The notes: generated by a model not told the origin, from the sequence alone. A stretch of 64,000 nucleotides of DNA from Alkalibacterium sp. (GCA_007692455.1 RECC01000060.1:1-64000); one strand, 5' to 3'; counted from the first letter of the stretch, positions 17,899 through 28,183 are shown. Translations and numbers: made by a program.

Positions 17899-18882
17899 AT
17901 GAGAATTACAGTAAATAATTTAAGCAAATCCTATGATGGAGAAAAGTTTGCGTTTAAACCGTCCTCTTTTGAAATCCATCAAGGTGAGTTTGTGACACTT
18001 TTAGGCCCCTCCGGATGTGGAAAGACGACTTTATTAAGATTACTTGCCGGTCTTGAAATGGGCAATAGCGGGCAAATTCATTTCGATGATCGACTCATTT
18101 TTGACGGTGAAGTTAAACGTGTTGTTCCAACAGAGAAGCGTCAGATAGGGATGGTTTTTCAGGACTTTGCCCTCTGGCCACACATGACCATATTTGAAAA
18201 TGTTGCCTTTGGCCTAAGAGCGCAAAAAGATACGGATCGTCTGGCTGAGAGAGTACGGTGGGCGTTAGCTAAAGTTGATTTGGTGGGCTATGACACACGT
18301 TATCCTAGACAGCTGTCAGGTGGCCAGCAGCAGCGCGTTGCATTTGCACGGGCGATTGTGACCGAACCTGAGCTGATTTTACTGGATGAGCCTTTGAGCG
18401 CGCTTGATGCGCTATTGAGAAACCAGTTAAGAGTAGAATTGGTTAGTATTGCTAAGGAACTGGACATTACCTGTGTCTATGTCACCCACGATCAGGAAGA
18501 GGCGATGAGTATGTCGGATCGTATTTTTGTTATGAAAGATGGTGAGATTCTGCAGCAGGGCGAACCTGAAATCCTTTATCATAATCCGACACATCCTTTT
18601 GTAGCTGAATTTGTAGGAAAAACTAACAGAATAACGGACCCTGCAACGAGAGAAGAGAAGATTTTCCGACCTGAAGACCTCTCTTTGGAACCTCAGAAGT
18701 TTGATGACTTGATTTATCAGGCTACTGTTCACCATGTCGCTTATTTAGGAGACCGTTATGAGGTTATTGTCAAATATGGGCAGGAAGAGTGGACTGTATA
18801 CAGTAAAAAAAGAGTAAACATTGGTGAAAGAATTGATATCCACCTGCCGAAGAAGGCACTTAAATTGACACAGTACGCATAA
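17899..18882 (+). CDS. ABC transporter ATP-binding protein, FbpC/PotA type
   Basis: ATPase subunit (327 aa) of a ferric-iron-type importer. It has Walker A GPSGCGKTT near residues 36-44, the Q-loop VFQDFALWPHM, signature LSGGQQQR, Walker B LILLDEPLSALD and switch His in VTHDQEEA. A C-terminal regulatory OB-like domain (about 240-327) is typical of FbpC, PotA and sulfate types. It is the first gene of an ATPase, binding-protein, permease, MBL operon. Confidence 0.88.
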   Translation: MRITVNNLSKSYDGEKFAFKPSSFEIHQGEFVTLLGPSGCGKTTLLRLLAGLEMGNSGQIHFDDRLIFDGEVKRVVPTEKRQIGMVFQDFALWPHMTIFENVAFGLRAQKDTDRLAERVRWALAKVDLVGYDTRYPRQLSGGQQQRVAFARAIVTEPELILLDEPLSALDALLRNQLRVELVSIAKELDITCVYVTHDQEEAMSMSDRIFVMKDGEILQQGEPEILYHNPTHPFVAEFVGKTNRITDPATREEKIFRPEDLSLEPQKFDDLIYQATVHHVAYLGDRYEVIVKYGQEEWTVYSKKRVNIGERIDIHLPKKALKLTQYA

Positions 18883-18907
18883 AATTATAAAAAAGGATAG
18901 GATAATA

Positions 18908-19909
18908 ATGAAAAATAAAATGATGAAAAAAGTATCAGGTATAGTTGGATTAGGCACAGCATTTCTGCTTATAAGTGCTTGTGCGGCTGCTGATGGATCA
19001 GATGAGCCATTAGTCGTCTATTCTGCTGGACCCGGTGGCTTGGCAGAGTCTCTGGCAGAAGGTTTCACTCAGGAAACAGGAAGAGAGGTTGATCTCTTTC
19101 AATCTACCACAGGCTCTGTAGTCGGCCGACTAGAAGCTGAGATGGATAATCCGGCAGCAGATGTCGTCATACTGGCATCCTGGCCATCCGGTATGGATCT
19201 GATGGAGCGTGAATTGTTGCACACCTATGCTGATGCCGAAAATGCAGACTTGCTAAATGAGGGGTGGAACGGAGATAACCAGCTGTTTGGCTATAGTGCA
19301 TCTGCACTGGGGATTACGTATAATACAGAGCTAATAGAGCAGGCTGGAGAAGACTGGGCAGATTATACAGATGAGGAATTTAATGGCTTGGTTGCAATGC
19401 CTGATCCGAGTGAGTCCGGTTCTGCACTGGACTTTATAGCGGGTTACTTGAGTGACCAGGGTGATTCTGGTTGGGCGTTATTTGAGGAACTCGTTGAAAA
19501 TGATTTAGAAGTTGCGGGAGCTAATCGCCCTGCACTTGATTCAGTTATCAATGGAGCAAATGGAGTCGTCTTAGCAGGAGTGGATTATATGGCATACAGT
19601 GTAATGGAGCAAGGTGAACCAATCGATATTCATTATGCATCAAGTGGGACAGTCGTAAATCCTCGGCCGGCCATGATATTGGATTCATCTGAACGGAAGG
19701 AAGCAGCCGAACAGTTTATAGACTATCTTCTGTCTGATGGAGCCCAAGAAATAGTTGCCGATGATTACCTGCTGCCAGGACGCAGCGATATCGACGCACA
19801 TCCCGATCGCGTGCCATTTGAAGACATCAATGAACTGGATATAGACTGGGAATGGATGATGGAAGAGCAGGAAAATATCAATGAGCGCTTCCAGGAGTCT
19901 ATAAGGTAA
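18908..19909 (+). CDS. Iron(III)-type ABC transporter substrate-binding lipoprotein
   Basis: Binding lipoprotein (333 aa) of the Fbp/type 2 periplasmic-binding family. The lipobox ISAC with Cys25 ends a hydrophobic signal. The mature protein begins with the typical LVVYSAGPGGLAESLAEGF pattern and is very acidic. The family covers ferric iron, spermidine, thiamine and 2-aminoethylphosphonate; iron is the best guess from the whole operon, but no Fur box supports it. Confidence 0.82.
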   Translation: MKNKMMKKVSGIVGLGTAFLLISACAAADGSDEPLVVYSAGPGGLAESLAEGFTQETGREVDLFQSTTGSVVGRLEAEMDNPAADVVILASWPSGMDLMERELLHTYADAENADLLNEGWNGDNQLFGYSASALGITYNTELIEQAGEDWADYTDEEFNGLVAMPDPSESGSALDFIAGYLSDQGDSGWALFEELVENDLEVAGANRPALDSVINGANGVVLAGVDYMAYSVMEQGEPIDIHYASSGTVVNPRPAMILDSSERKEAAEQFIDYLLSDGAQEIVADDYLLPGRSDIDAHPDRVPFEDINELDIDWEWMMEEQENINERFQESIR

Positions 19910-19924
19910 AGGAGTTTAAATGCA

Positions 19925-21607
19925 ATGTCTGAAACAACCGCAATAAAAAAGGATAGCCGATTCACTAAAGTCACTCAGTGGACAGCAGCTTTTACATTAC
20001 TGATTATTATAGTCATCCCGCTTATTATGGTGATAATGAGAAGCTTCAGTATCGATGGGACCTGGCAGCTTTCAGCCCCTATTGAACTGATTGCTCAAAG
20101 CGATTTGGGCTCTGTCTACGTTAACTCACTTTATCTAGGATTACTGGTCGTTTTGGGCTCCACATTACTGGCACTCCCACTAGCATTTCTTATGACGAAG
20201 ACTGATTTTAAGCGACACAAGTGGCTCGATACGATATTAATTGTTCCTTTTATGACCCCGCCTTACATTGCATCAATGGGGTGGATGCTGTTCATGCAGA
20301 GTAGAGGAATACTGGAATCTGTTTTTCCTTCAGTAAACCTGCTGCAGCGTGGATTCTTCTCGGTTTATGGCATTGCCATGATCATGAGTTTTAATTTGTT
20401 TCCATTTTTATATCTTATTTTAAAAAATGCTTTATTAAAGATTAACAGTTCTCTTGAAGAAGCGGGCGCTGTACATGGAGGCAGTTTTCAGTACCGATTG
20501 AAACGGATTATTTTCCCTCTAATGATTTCTCCACTGGCAATGGGTGCCTTACTGGTTTTTGTTAAAACAATCTCAGAGTTCGGAACACCAGCTACTTTAG
20601 GGCGTCAGATTGGCTATTACGTACTGACAACTGAAATATATCAGTACACATCAAGCTGGCCGATTGATTTTGGTCGAGCTGCAGCAATTTCAAGTGTGTT
20701 GCTCGTTACCAGTATGACCATCTGGTTTGTTCAAACCTGGATAAATACTCGGTATACATGGCAGACATTGGGTAGTAAGAGCAAGCAGACCAAGGAGTAT
20801 ACATTGGGTAAATGGCGTTATCTGGTCTGGTTATATGTGGGGGGCGTTCTATTACTGGCTATTGGTGTTCCTTATTTTTCAATGATTGCCACATCACTCA
20901 TGAATACACGGGGCGCTGGTTTGGCATGGAGTAATTTCACTTTTCGGCATTTCCAAGCAGTATTAACACCCGGCTCACAAGGCTATCGTGGCATTGTCAC
21001 GAGTATTCAGCTTGCCTTGGCAGCAGCTACGCTGGCAGCAGTTCTTGGGACCTTTTATGCCTTAACTGTTGTGAAATCAAAAGGTAAAATCAAAGGATTT
21101 ATCGACAGTTCAAGTTTAATTTCCAACACGATTCCTGCAGTAGTAGTGATAGTCGGTCTGATTTTTTTCTGGAATCACCCGAATAATCCGTTTGCTGTAT
21201 ACAATACAAGTTCCATGGTTATTTTGGCTTATGTTGTACTTTTTCTGCCCTTCACTGTGCAATATGTGAAGTCCAGTGCACAGCAAATTGATAACAGTTT
21301 GTATCAGGCAGCCCGTGTAGGAGGGGCCAGTCGTTGGTTTATTTTTAAAAAAATTACACTACCATTAATCTGGCCTGGAATAATTGCCGGATGGATTATG
21401 ACTTTCATCATTTCTACGCGTGAACTTATTGCTTCGTTGATGATTCGTCCGCCAGGAATGGTTACGACAGCCACCTATATATTTGGTCAGTTTGAGCAGG
21501 GGAATGCATCACAAGGAATGGCGATGGCTCTAATTACGGTGACATTGACAGTGGTTGTCATGGTTGCAGTACAGCGCATGCAAAAAGGAGCACGACGCTT
21601 TGAATAG
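19925..21607 (+). CDS. Iron(III)-type ABC transporter permease, two-domain
   Basis: Permease (560 aa) with two homologous halves of about six membrane segments each, as in FbpB/SfuB. Each half carries an EAA loop (LEEAGAVHGGS in the first, YQAARVGGASRW in the second). AAGGAG precedes the ATG. The last codons overlap the start of the MBL gene by 8 bases. Confidence 0.88.
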   Translation: MSETTAIKKDSRFTKVTQWTAAFTLLIIIVIPLIMVIMRSFSIDGTWQLSAPIELIAQSDLGSVYVNSLYLGLLVVLGSTLLALPLAFLMTKTDFKRHKWLDTILIVPFMTPPYIASMGWMLFMQSRGILESVFPSVNLLQRGFFSVYGIAMIMSFNLFPFLYLILKNALLKINSSLEEAGAVHGGSFQYRLKRIIFPLMISPLAMGALLVFVKTISEFGTPATLGRQIGYYVLTTEIYQYTSSWPIDFGRAAAISSVLLVTSMTIWFVQTWINTRYTWQTLGSKSKQTKEYTLGKWRYLVWLYVGGVLLLAIGVPYFSMIATSLMNTRGAGLAWSNFTFRHFQAVLTPGSQGYRGIVTSIQLALAAATLAAVLGTFYALTVVKSKGKIKGFIDSSSLISNTIPAVVVIVGLIFFWNHPNNPFAVYNTSSMVILAYVVLFLPFTVQYVKSSAQQIDNSLYQAARVGGASRWFIFKKITLPLIWPGIIAGWIMTFIISTRELIASLMIRPPGMVTTATYIFGQFEQGNASQGMAMALITVTLTVVVMVAVQRMQKGARRFE

Positions 21608-22778
21608 GCCAGTGGTTTTTGGAGGTGTCGGCGAATATGGTCGAGCCTGCTTCTATATTGAAGTAGGGGAGTATAAGATTCTTCTAGATGCCGGTATTAT
21701 GAAAGGAAAAGGATTACCTGACGAAGAAATCTACCCCCTCATTCCAGAGTCACTCATTCCTAGCTTGGATGTTATTTGGCTGTCTCATTCGCATAGTGAT
21801 CATACTGGCTTCTTGCCACATCTTTTATCTGGAGGTTTCCAGGGGAAAATAATCAGCAGCTGGGAAACACAAAAACAAGTGCTTGACCGGACAGAATACC
21901 CTTTTATCAGCGAGGAGTACAATTGGGAAACACTCGACTATCCGGGTAAAGCTTTTGACTGGACTATTCAAAGTGGCGATAAGCCACCTTTATACGGACG
22001 TTCAGGTGCTACCGGACACATGATTGGATCCTTGTGGCTAGAAATCAGCTGTATAGAAGGTTCATTTATTTATACAGGTGATATGTCAATAGAATCAGTT
22101 CTTTACAAGTGGGACGATTTGCAAAGTGAGACCAAATACAATTGGGGTATTATTGATCAAGGATATGATGCGAAACGGCCCAAACAAACTGAGAATGAAA
22201 GAAAGCTGTATGCTACATTACTACGGGCTAAAAACAGCGAAAAAACAGTAGTTTTTCCTCTTCCAAAATATGGACGGTCATTGGAAATCCTATTATTACT
22301 TTTTAGATATTTCAAGGATGATTATCTCCCGCTTTATATCGATTTATCGATTTACAAAGATGTAAAAAGTGCGGTTGACCAATTAGAATGGATGGATAAA
22401 GAGACTCGTGAAGAGTATGTCAAAATGTTCGCCTGGGTTCAAACTAATGCTGAGCCGGTTAAGAATTGGGATGACGAAAGACAGAAAGATTTTACTCTAA
22501 TCATTCTTGCTGACAGCGGACTTGAACAGAAGCTATCGAAACAACTGTTAGACAACCTCAGCGTTCACGATGAGGTGATTTTAACAGGAAACCCCGGCAA
22601 GGGGAGTTATGCAGAAACAGCATTAAATCAAAAAGCGACAGAGGTAAAACCGAGTGTACGGATGCTGCCGTATAATGTTCACTTGACAGTTCCGGAAAGT
22701 CAAATGATAGCTGGCAGATGGAACGTCAGGCATCCTATTTACTTTCATGGAAAACATAATCAACCTTATTTAATGTAA
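21600..22778 (+). CDS. MBL-fold metallo-hydrolase, beta-CASP-like
   Basis: Metallo-beta-lactamase-fold hydrolase (392 aa). The metal motif HSHSDH occupies residues 63-68, with later GHMIGS and TGDM segments. A central block reading VVFPLPKYGRSLEILLL and the final HPIYFHG resemble the beta-CASP insertion of RNase J and CPSF-like nucleases, so RNA or DNA processing is possible; a small-molecule hydrolase is the alternative. The start TTG at 21600 has GGAG 8 bases upstream and lies inside the permease gene, which implies coupled translation. Confidence 0.75.
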   Translation: MNRPVVFGGVGEYGRACFYIEVGEYKILLDAGIMKGKGLPDEEIYPLIPESLIPSLDVIWLSHSHSDHTGFLPHLLSGGFQGKIISSWETQKQVLDRTEYPFISEEYNWETLDYPGKAFDWTIQSGDKPPLYGRSGATGHMIGSLWLEISCIEGSFIYTGDMSIESVLYKWDDLQSETKYNWGIIDQGYDAKRPKQTENERKLYATLLRAKNSEKTVVFPLPKYGRSLEILLLLFRYFKDDYLPLYIDLSIYKDVKSAVDQLEWMDKETREEYVKMFAWVQTNAEPVKNWDDERQKDFTLIILADSGLEQKLSKQLLDNLSVHDEVILTGNPGKGSYAETALNQKATEVKPSVRMLPYNVHLTVPESQMIAGRWNVRHPIYFHGKHNQPYLM

Positions 22779-22852
22779 TTTAGGGTGTTGGTTTGCAGAA
22801 TCTATGTAACACTAGCTACATTTGTTAACTAGATCTTGATAGTTAAAAGTAA

Positions 22853-22902
22853 TAAAAGAGTATGTACGGACCGTCAAAGAGTCCTGACATACTCTTTTAT
22901 TT
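22853..22902 (+). terminator. Terminator of the ABC-MBL operon
   Basis: A 13-bp perfect stem, 22853-22865 with 22887-22899, with an inner GGAC/GTCC pairing in the loop and a T run in the 3' arm. Confidence 0.85.
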
Positions 22903-23013
22903 AATATAAGCCATTCCTGGCTGAACACGTTTCAGGAGCATATAGTTGGCTGTTGAGTAATGTTTTATAAAAGTTCCCAAATAAACAGTTCTTATTCATA
23001 ATAGAATGAAATA

Positions 23014-23022
23014 TGATATACT
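23014..23022 (+). promoter_or_regulatory. Extended -10 promoter of pncB-nadE
   Basis: TGA-TATACT at 23014-23022, about 38 bases before the pncB ATG; the -35 is weak. Confidence 0.6.
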
Positions 23023-23059
23023 TCATAAAGAGAAAGTCCTGATTTAAGGAGGAAAAAGA

Positions 23060-24544
23060 ATGTATCAAACCTATGCAGATGACAGTATGGCATTGCATAC
23101 CGATTTTTATGAACTGAATATGATTTATACTCACTGGAAAAAAGGGAATCATGAGAAAAAAGCAGTATTCGAAGTGTATTACCGCAGCAATCCATTTGGA
23201 ATGGGGTACACTATTTTCGCCGGACTCGAGAGAGTAGTTAAGTATATTTCATCCATACACTTTTCAGAATCTGATATTGCCTATTTGAAGGAAGTCAAAG
23301 AGTTCCCCGACGATTTTCTGGATTACCTCAGAAATTGGCGATTTAAAGGAACCGTTCGTTCATTTAAAGAGGGAGAAGTAGCTTTTGCGAATGAACCGAT
23401 TATACAGGTTGAAGGTGCACTGGCAGACTGTCAATTAATTGAAACTGCCCTATTAAACATTGTTAATTTCCAGACGCTCATTGCAACAAAGGCTTCTCAA
23501 GTGAAAAGTGCAGCCGGGAATGATCCTGTTCTTGAATTTGGTGCACGAAGAGCCCAGGAATTTGATGCTGCTGTTTGGGGAGCTCGCGCAACCTACATTG
23601 GTGGCTGTGATTCGACCAGCAATACGCGTGCAGCTAAAATATTTGGAATTCCGGCAGCTGGAACCCATGCGCATGCGCTTGTTCAGGCGTATCGTGATGA
23701 ATACCAGGCCTTTAAAGCCTATGCAGAAACACATAAGGACTGTGTCTTCCTCGTGGATACGTATCACACGCTGGACTCTGGCGTTCCGAACGCTATCAAA
23801 GTAGCAAAAGAAATGGGAGACAAAATTAATTTTGTCGGTGTCAGACTCGATTCAGGCGATTTGTCCTATCTTTCCAAGAGAGTCAGGCAGCAGCTTGATG
23901 AAGCCGGCTATCCTGATGCAAAAATTTTTGTGTCAAATGACCTGGATGCTGAGACAATCCTTAACCTGAAAATGCAGGGAGCTAAAATTGATGTCTGGGG
24001 AGTCGGCACCAAAATGATTACGGCTTTCGATCAGCCTGCCCTTGGAGCAGTTTATAAAATTGTCTCTGTGGAAGGAAAAGATCAGACGATGCACCATACC
24101 CTGAAATTGACTGCTAATGTGGCAAAGATTTCAACTCCAGGAAAGAAACAGGTTTGGCGTATCCGTTCTTACGGAAATAAAAAGCCTGAAGGAGATTATA
24201 TTACCCTTTCAGATGAACGGCCAGATTTGCAGGAAGAAATTTTTATGTTCCACCCTCAGTACACGTATATCAATAAAACAGTTACTAATTTCTCTGCGCG
24301 TCCTCTTCTGGAAGATATTATTGTAGATGGGGAACTGGTCTATACGCTTCCGGAACTTGAAGACATTAAAGAATATGCCAAGAAAAGCCTATCGGAGCAA
24401 TGGGAAGAGCATAAGCGTTTGTTGAACCCTGAACCCTATCCGGTTGATTTATCGCAGAAACTGTATGACGCGAAGGTAGAAACGATTAACTTGTTTAAAA
24501 AGATATCCAAGCAACCAAGCTCAGGCAGCGATGCACTTTTTTAA
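23060..24544 (+). CDS. pncB: Nicotinate phosphoribosyltransferase
   Basis: Enzyme (494 aa) joining nicotinate and PRPP, with ATP, to nicotinate mononucleotide, the first step of NAD salvage. The conserved YEVYYRSNPFG-like opening, EFGARRAQ, GTHAHALVQAY and GVRLDSGDL segments are present. AAGGAGG stands before the ATG. It is followed by nadE, so the pair makes NAD from imported nicotinate; the adenylyltransferase nadD is not in the window. Confidence 0.94.
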   Translation: MYQTYADDSMALHTDFYELNMIYTHWKKGNHEKKAVFEVYYRSNPFGMGYTIFAGLERVVKYISSIHFSESDIAYLKEVKEFPDDFLDYLRNWRFKGTVRSFKEGEVAFANEPIIQVEGALADCQLIETALLNIVNFQTLIATKASQVKSAAGNDPVLEFGARRAQEFDAAVWGARATYIGGCDSTSNTRAAKIFGIPAAGTHAHALVQAYRDEYQAFKAYAETHKDCVFLVDTYHTLDSGVPNAIKVAKEMGDKINFVGVRLDSGDLSYLSKRVRQQLDEAGYPDAKIFVSNDLDAETILNLKMQGAKIDVWGVGTKMITAFDQPALGAVYKIVSVEGKDQTMHHTLKLTANVAKISTPGKKQVWRIRSYGNKKPEGDYITLSDERPDLQEEIFMFHPQYTYINKTVTNFSARPLLEDIIVDGELVYTLPELEDIKEYAKKSLSEQWEEHKRLLNPEPYPVDLSQKLYDAKVETINLFKKISKQPSSGSDALF

Positions 24545-24593
24545 ATTGGTAGTAGTATAAAGATTATTTCTATTAAAGGAGATGCTTAAATTG

Positions 24594-25421
24594 ATGTCCG
24601 AACTTCAGAAACAAATTTTAGAGGAAATGAAAGTAAATGCAGATATTAATCCAAAAGAGGAAATAAGAACAAGTATCGAGCTTATTAAAAACTATATGAA
24701 AAAACATCCCTTCTTGAAAACGTTGGTTCTCGGTATGTCTGGTGGACAAGACTCCAGTCTGCTAGGCAAGCTGGCCCAGATGGCCGTTATGGAACTGAGA
24801 GAAGAAACAGGTAAAGAAGACTACACTTTTATAGCTGTCCGCCTGCCATACGGCGAACAGAGGGATGAGCAGGATGCCATGGATGCAATCAAGTGGATAC
24901 AGCCTGACAAAGTCATGCGAGTGGATATTAAGCCCTCAGTTGATGCCATTGAAGCAGCCGTGAACCAAAATGACTTTTTAGTGTCCGATTTTAACAAGGG
25001 CAATATAAAAGCACGTGAGCGAATGGTCGTCCAGTATGCCATAGCAGGGGATACGAGTGGCGTAGTACTTGGAACCGATCACTCAGCTGAAGCAGTAACC
25101 GGCTTTTTCACTAAATATGGAGACGGGGCGACAGATTTGAATCCTCTTTTCCGATTAAATAAAAGTCAAGGCAAGGCACTCTTAGCTGAACTGGATGCAC
25201 CGGAAAAGTTGATTACTAAAGTACCAACAGCTGATTTGGAAGGAGACAAGCCGGGTCGTTCAGATGAAGAAGCCTTAGGTGTGACGTATGATGAAATTGA
25301 CGCCTATCTATCAGGCGAATGCGTATCTGAAGATGCAGCGCACACTATCGAAAGCTGGTATCTTAAGACTCAGCATAAGCGGCATCTTCCAATCACCGTA
25401 TTTGACGACTTTTGGAAATAA
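24594..25421 (+). CDS. nadE: NAD synthetase, ammonia-dependent type
   Basis: NH3-dependent NAD(+) synthase (275 aa) amidating nicotinate adenine dinucleotide. The SGGQDSSL pyrophosphate loop lies near residues 49-56, and [19 protein letters not shown] is intact. There is no glutaminase domain, so free ammonia is the donor. AAAGGAG ends at 24581; the in-frame ATG there abuts it, so TTG 24591 or ATG 24594 is the real start. The ATG fits the usual N-terminus. Confidence 0.92.
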   Translation: MSELQKQILEEMKVNADINPKEEIRTSIELIKNYMKKHPFLKTLVLGMSGGQDSSLLGKLAQMAVMELREETGKEDYTFIAVRLPYGEQRDEQDAMDAIKWIQPDKVMRVDIKPSVDAIEAAVNQNDFLVSDFNKGNIKARERMVVQYAIAGDTSGVVLGTDHSAEAVTGFFTKYGDGATDLNPLFRLNKSQGKALLAELDAPEKLITKVPTADLEGDKPGRSDEEALGVTYDEIDAYLSGECVSEDAAHTIESWYLKTQHKRHLPITVFDDFWK

Positions 25422-25435
25422 GCTAAAAGCAGTAT

Positions 25436-25467
25436 TAAAACCCTTTGCTTTTTAGTAAAGGGTTTTA
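25436..25467 (+). terminator. Hairpin between nadE and nagA
   Basis: An 11-bp stem, 25436-25446 with 25457-25467, loop of 10 bases, with T within the 3' arm. It ends the pncB-nadE unit but leaves only 26 bases before nagA, so read-through or attenuation is possible. Confidence 0.7.
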
Positions 25468-25493
25468 GTTACATAATTAAAGGAGGATTCGTT

Positions 25494-26630
25494 ATGGCAA
25501 TAGTATATAAAAATGCCTGTATTTATACAGGTGAAACTAAAATTGATAAAGGGTATATCCGTTTTACTGATGAGATTCTTGGCGTAGGCAAAATGGAGTT
25601 GTACGAGAAAGCAGAAGCGGATAAAGAAGTGGATCTTGAGGGCTTATCCATTATTCCCGGTTTTATAGATGTCCACAGTCACGGTGGCTATGGGGTGGAT
25701 AATATGGATGCGGATCCGGAAAAAATTAGTGATATGACATACAAAATGCTTGAAGAAGGCATTACGACTTATTTTCCAACGACTATCACCCAATCAGATG
25801 AAGCGATAAAAAATTCCTTGAAAGCCATCAAAGCAGCAGCTGAAAAGAATTCAATGATACAGGGAATTCATGTGGAAGGGCCGTTTATTTCAAAGGAATA
25901 TAAAGGGGCACAACCTGAAGCGTTCATTCGACCGGCTGAACTGCAAACGCTTAAGGATTGGCAGGAAAGCAGCGGCGATCTTATCCGGTTAATCACCTAT
26001 GCTCCTGAAACAGGAGATTTGAAAGAATTTGAAGATTTTTGTTCTGAAAATCAAATTGTACTCTCTGCGGGACATTCCGGTGCCAATTATGAAGAACTTA
26101 AAGAGTCCAAGGCTACGCACATCACCCATCTTTTCAATGGGCAGCGGGGGCTTCATCATAGAGAAATAGGGGTGAGTGGATATGGACTTCTGGAAGATGG
26201 GGTCTCTGTCGAAATGATAGTGGATGGGTATCATATCTCAAAACCTATGGTTCAACTGGCCTACAAGGCAAAAGGGGCCGAAGGGATTCAACTGATTACA
26301 GATTCCATGAGAGCAAAGGGACTGCCGGATGGCGAGAGTGAATTGGGCGGTCAAACAGTAACCGTAAAAGACAAACAGGCTAGACTAGCAGACGGGACAC
26401 TTGCAGGGAGTGTACTGACATTTATCGACGCATTTAAAAATATGATGAACTATACGGGCTGCTCTATGGAAGAAGCCGTCAGAATGAGTTCAGTTAACCA
26501 GGCTAAAGAATTTAAGCTAATGACTAAAGGCCAGCTGAAACCGAGCTATGATGCAGATATGGTCGTTCTGGACGAGGAATTAACGATTAAAGAGACGATT
26601 TTAGGAGGAAAAATTCATGAATTTAACTGA
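25494..26630 (+). CDS. nagA: N-acetylglucosamine-6-phosphate deacetylase
   Basis: Metal-dependent amidohydrolase (378 aa) removing acetate from GlcNAc-6-phosphate. The metal motif HSHGGYGVD, the HVEGPF segment, and [15 protein letters not shown] mark the family. It is the first gene of nagA-nagB-gntR; the end overlaps nagB by 14 bases. The route turns wall or chitin sugar into fructose-6-phosphate. AAAGGAGG lies before the ATG. Confidence 0.95.
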   Translation: MAIVYKNACIYTGETKIDKGYIRFTDEILGVGKMELYEKAEADKEVDLEGLSIIPGFIDVHSHGGYGVDNMDADPEKISDMTYKMLEEGITTYFPTTITQSDEAIKNSLKAIKAAAEKNSMIQGIHVEGPFISKEYKGAQPEAFIRPAELQTLKDWQESSGDLIRLITYAPETGDLKEFEDFCSENQIVLSAGHSGANYEELKESKATHITHLFNGQRGLHHREIGVSGYGLLEDGVSVEMIVDGYHISKPMVQLAYKAKGAEGIQLITDSMRAKGLPDGESELGGQTVTVKDKQARLADGTLAGSVLTFIDAFKNMMNYTGCSMEEAVRMSSVNQAKEFKLMTKGQLKPSYDADMVVLDEELTIKETILGGKIHEFN

Positions 26631-27345
26631 TAAGGGTTTGAAAATAATTAAAGTAGCTGATAAGCAGGAGGGCGGAAAAAAAGCGTTTGAACTGATTAAA
26701 GAAGCGCTTGAAAATGGAGCAGAAGTATTTGGTTTAGCTACCGGCAGTACGCCTGAAACGCTTTATAAAGAAATTAGGGACAGCAGTCTGGACTTTTCTG
26801 ATAAAAAAGCTGTAAACCTTGATGAATATATCGGTCTGGCTCCAGATCACCCGCAAAGTTATCATACGTTTATGAAGGAACATTTATTTGATATGAAGCC
26901 ATTTAAAGAAACCCATATACCAAACGGTCTGGCTGACGAGGAGACCGAACCAAATCGGTACGATGAGGTTATCGAAAAAAATCCAATTGATGTGCAGATA
27001 CTGGGTATTGGAACCAATGCCCATATCGGTTTCAATGAGCCAGGCACATCTTTTGAAAGCACGACCCAGAAAGTTGCTTTGACTCAGGATACAATTGAGG
27101 CTAACAAACGCTACTTTGATTCTGAAAAGGATGTCCCTCGCTACGCTTTTTCAATGGGAATAAAGTCTATTATGTCCGCGAAAAAGATTATCCTCATAGC
27201 ATATGGAGAAAACAAAGCTAAAGCTATTGAAGATACAGTTAACGGGGCAGTCACTGAAGCTGTACCTTCAAGTGTTCTTCAGCAGCATGACGATGTAACG
27301 CTGATTTTAGACGAAGCGGCAGCCAGCAAACTTGAATTAAATTAA
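26617..27345 (+). CDS. nagB: Glucosamine-6-phosphate deaminase
   Basis: Isomerase-deaminase (242 aa) converting glucosamine-6-phosphate to fructose-6-phosphate and ammonia. The [15 protein letters not shown] and [14 protein letters not shown] motifs are present. TTAGGAGG precedes the ATG, within nagA. The short form without the C-terminal allosteric extension is usual in Gram-positive bacteria. Confidence 0.95.
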   Translation: MNLTDKGLKIIKVADKQEGGKKAFELIKEALENGAEVFGLATGSTPETLYKEIRDSSLDFSDKKAVNLDEYIGLAPDHPQSYHTFMKEHLFDMKPFKETHIPNGLADEETEPNRYDEVIEKNPIDVQILGIGTNAHIGFNEPGTSFESTTQKVALTQDTIEANKRYFDSEKDVPRYAFSMGIKSIMSAKKIILIAYGENKAKAIEDTVNGAVTEAVPSSVLQQHDDVTLILDEAAASKLELN

Positions 27346-27364
27346 AGGCAGGAAAGGAATAATT

Positions 27365-28078
27365 ATGTCAAAAAAAATTCCCGTCTATATTGCAATGCAT
27401 AATAAAATTCGGCAGAGAATTGTGTCGCACGAATGGAAAAAGGGAGAAAAAATTCCATCTGAACGAGATTTGGCTGATGAGTTTGAAGTGAGTAGAATGA
27501 CAGCCAGACAGGCAGTCAGTTCCCTGGTAGAGGAAGGACTTCTGGAGAGGCGTAGAGGATCCGGTACATTCGTGGCTTCCGAAAAAGTGCGTGAAAAATT
27601 AAAGGGTATTCCCAGTTTTACTGAAACAATCGAACGGTTGGGCAAACAACCGACAAGCAAACTGGTGTCTTACTATACTAAACTAGCAAGTGAAAGTGAA
27701 GCGGAGAAACTTCAAATCGGACAAAATGAAACGGTCATCATTATGGAACGTTTGAGGTTTGCAGATGGCGAACCCATCTGTTTTGAAGTGGCTACACTTC
27801 CTCACTCGGTCATCAAAACCTTCAGTAAAGAAGAGCTGACTCAACACCTCTACCGGACACTTTCTGAACAGGGCTTTGAAGTAGCACGAGCTGAGCAGGT
27901 CATTTCAGCCACCTGGGCATCTGAAAGAGTGGCCGATTTGCTTCAAATCAAAAGAGAGGCACCCATACTCAGATTAAAGCAGGTAAGCTACACACAGGAT
28001 AACGTCCCGTTTGAATACGTGAGAGCACAGTATGTCGGCACGCGTTATGAATTTTTTCTTGAGGCAACCAACGAGTGA
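27365..28078 (+). CDS. nagR: GntR/HutC regulator, NagR-like
   Basis: Transcription factor (237 aa). A GntR winged helix (about 8-75, with IPSERDLADEFEVSRMTARQAV) precedes a UTRA effector domain. Position after nagA-nagB matches Bacillus NagR (YvoA), which is released from DNA by GlcN-6-phosphate; this is inference here. I could not find a clear operator in the short gap before nagA. Confidence 0.85.
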   Translation: MSKKIPVYIAMHNKIRQRIVSHEWKKGEKIPSERDLADEFEVSRMTARQAVSSLVEEGLLERRRGSGTFVASEKVREKLKGIPSFTETIERLGKQPTSKLVSYYTKLASESEAEKLQIGQNETVIIMERLRFADGEPICFEVATLPHSVIKTFSKEELTQHLYRTLSEQGFEVARAEQVISATWASERVADLLQIKREAPILRLKQVSYTQDNVPFEYVRAQYVGTRYEFFLEATNE

Positions 28079-28117
28079 GGGTGTCTTGGCCTGAATGAGT
28101 TATACAGTGGAAATAGT

Positions 28118-28157
28118 AAAACCGGTGACCGAGGAATAAGACCTCAGTTACCGGTTT
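28118..28157 (+). terminator. Terminator of the nag operon
   Basis: A long stem with wobble pairs, AACCGGTGACCGAGG at about 28119-28134 with 28142-28157, loop of 7 bases, ending in three T. It may serve the convergent LCP gene too. Confidence 0.75.
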
Positions 28158-28183
28158 CTGTATAGTATCAATTGTTATTGTAA

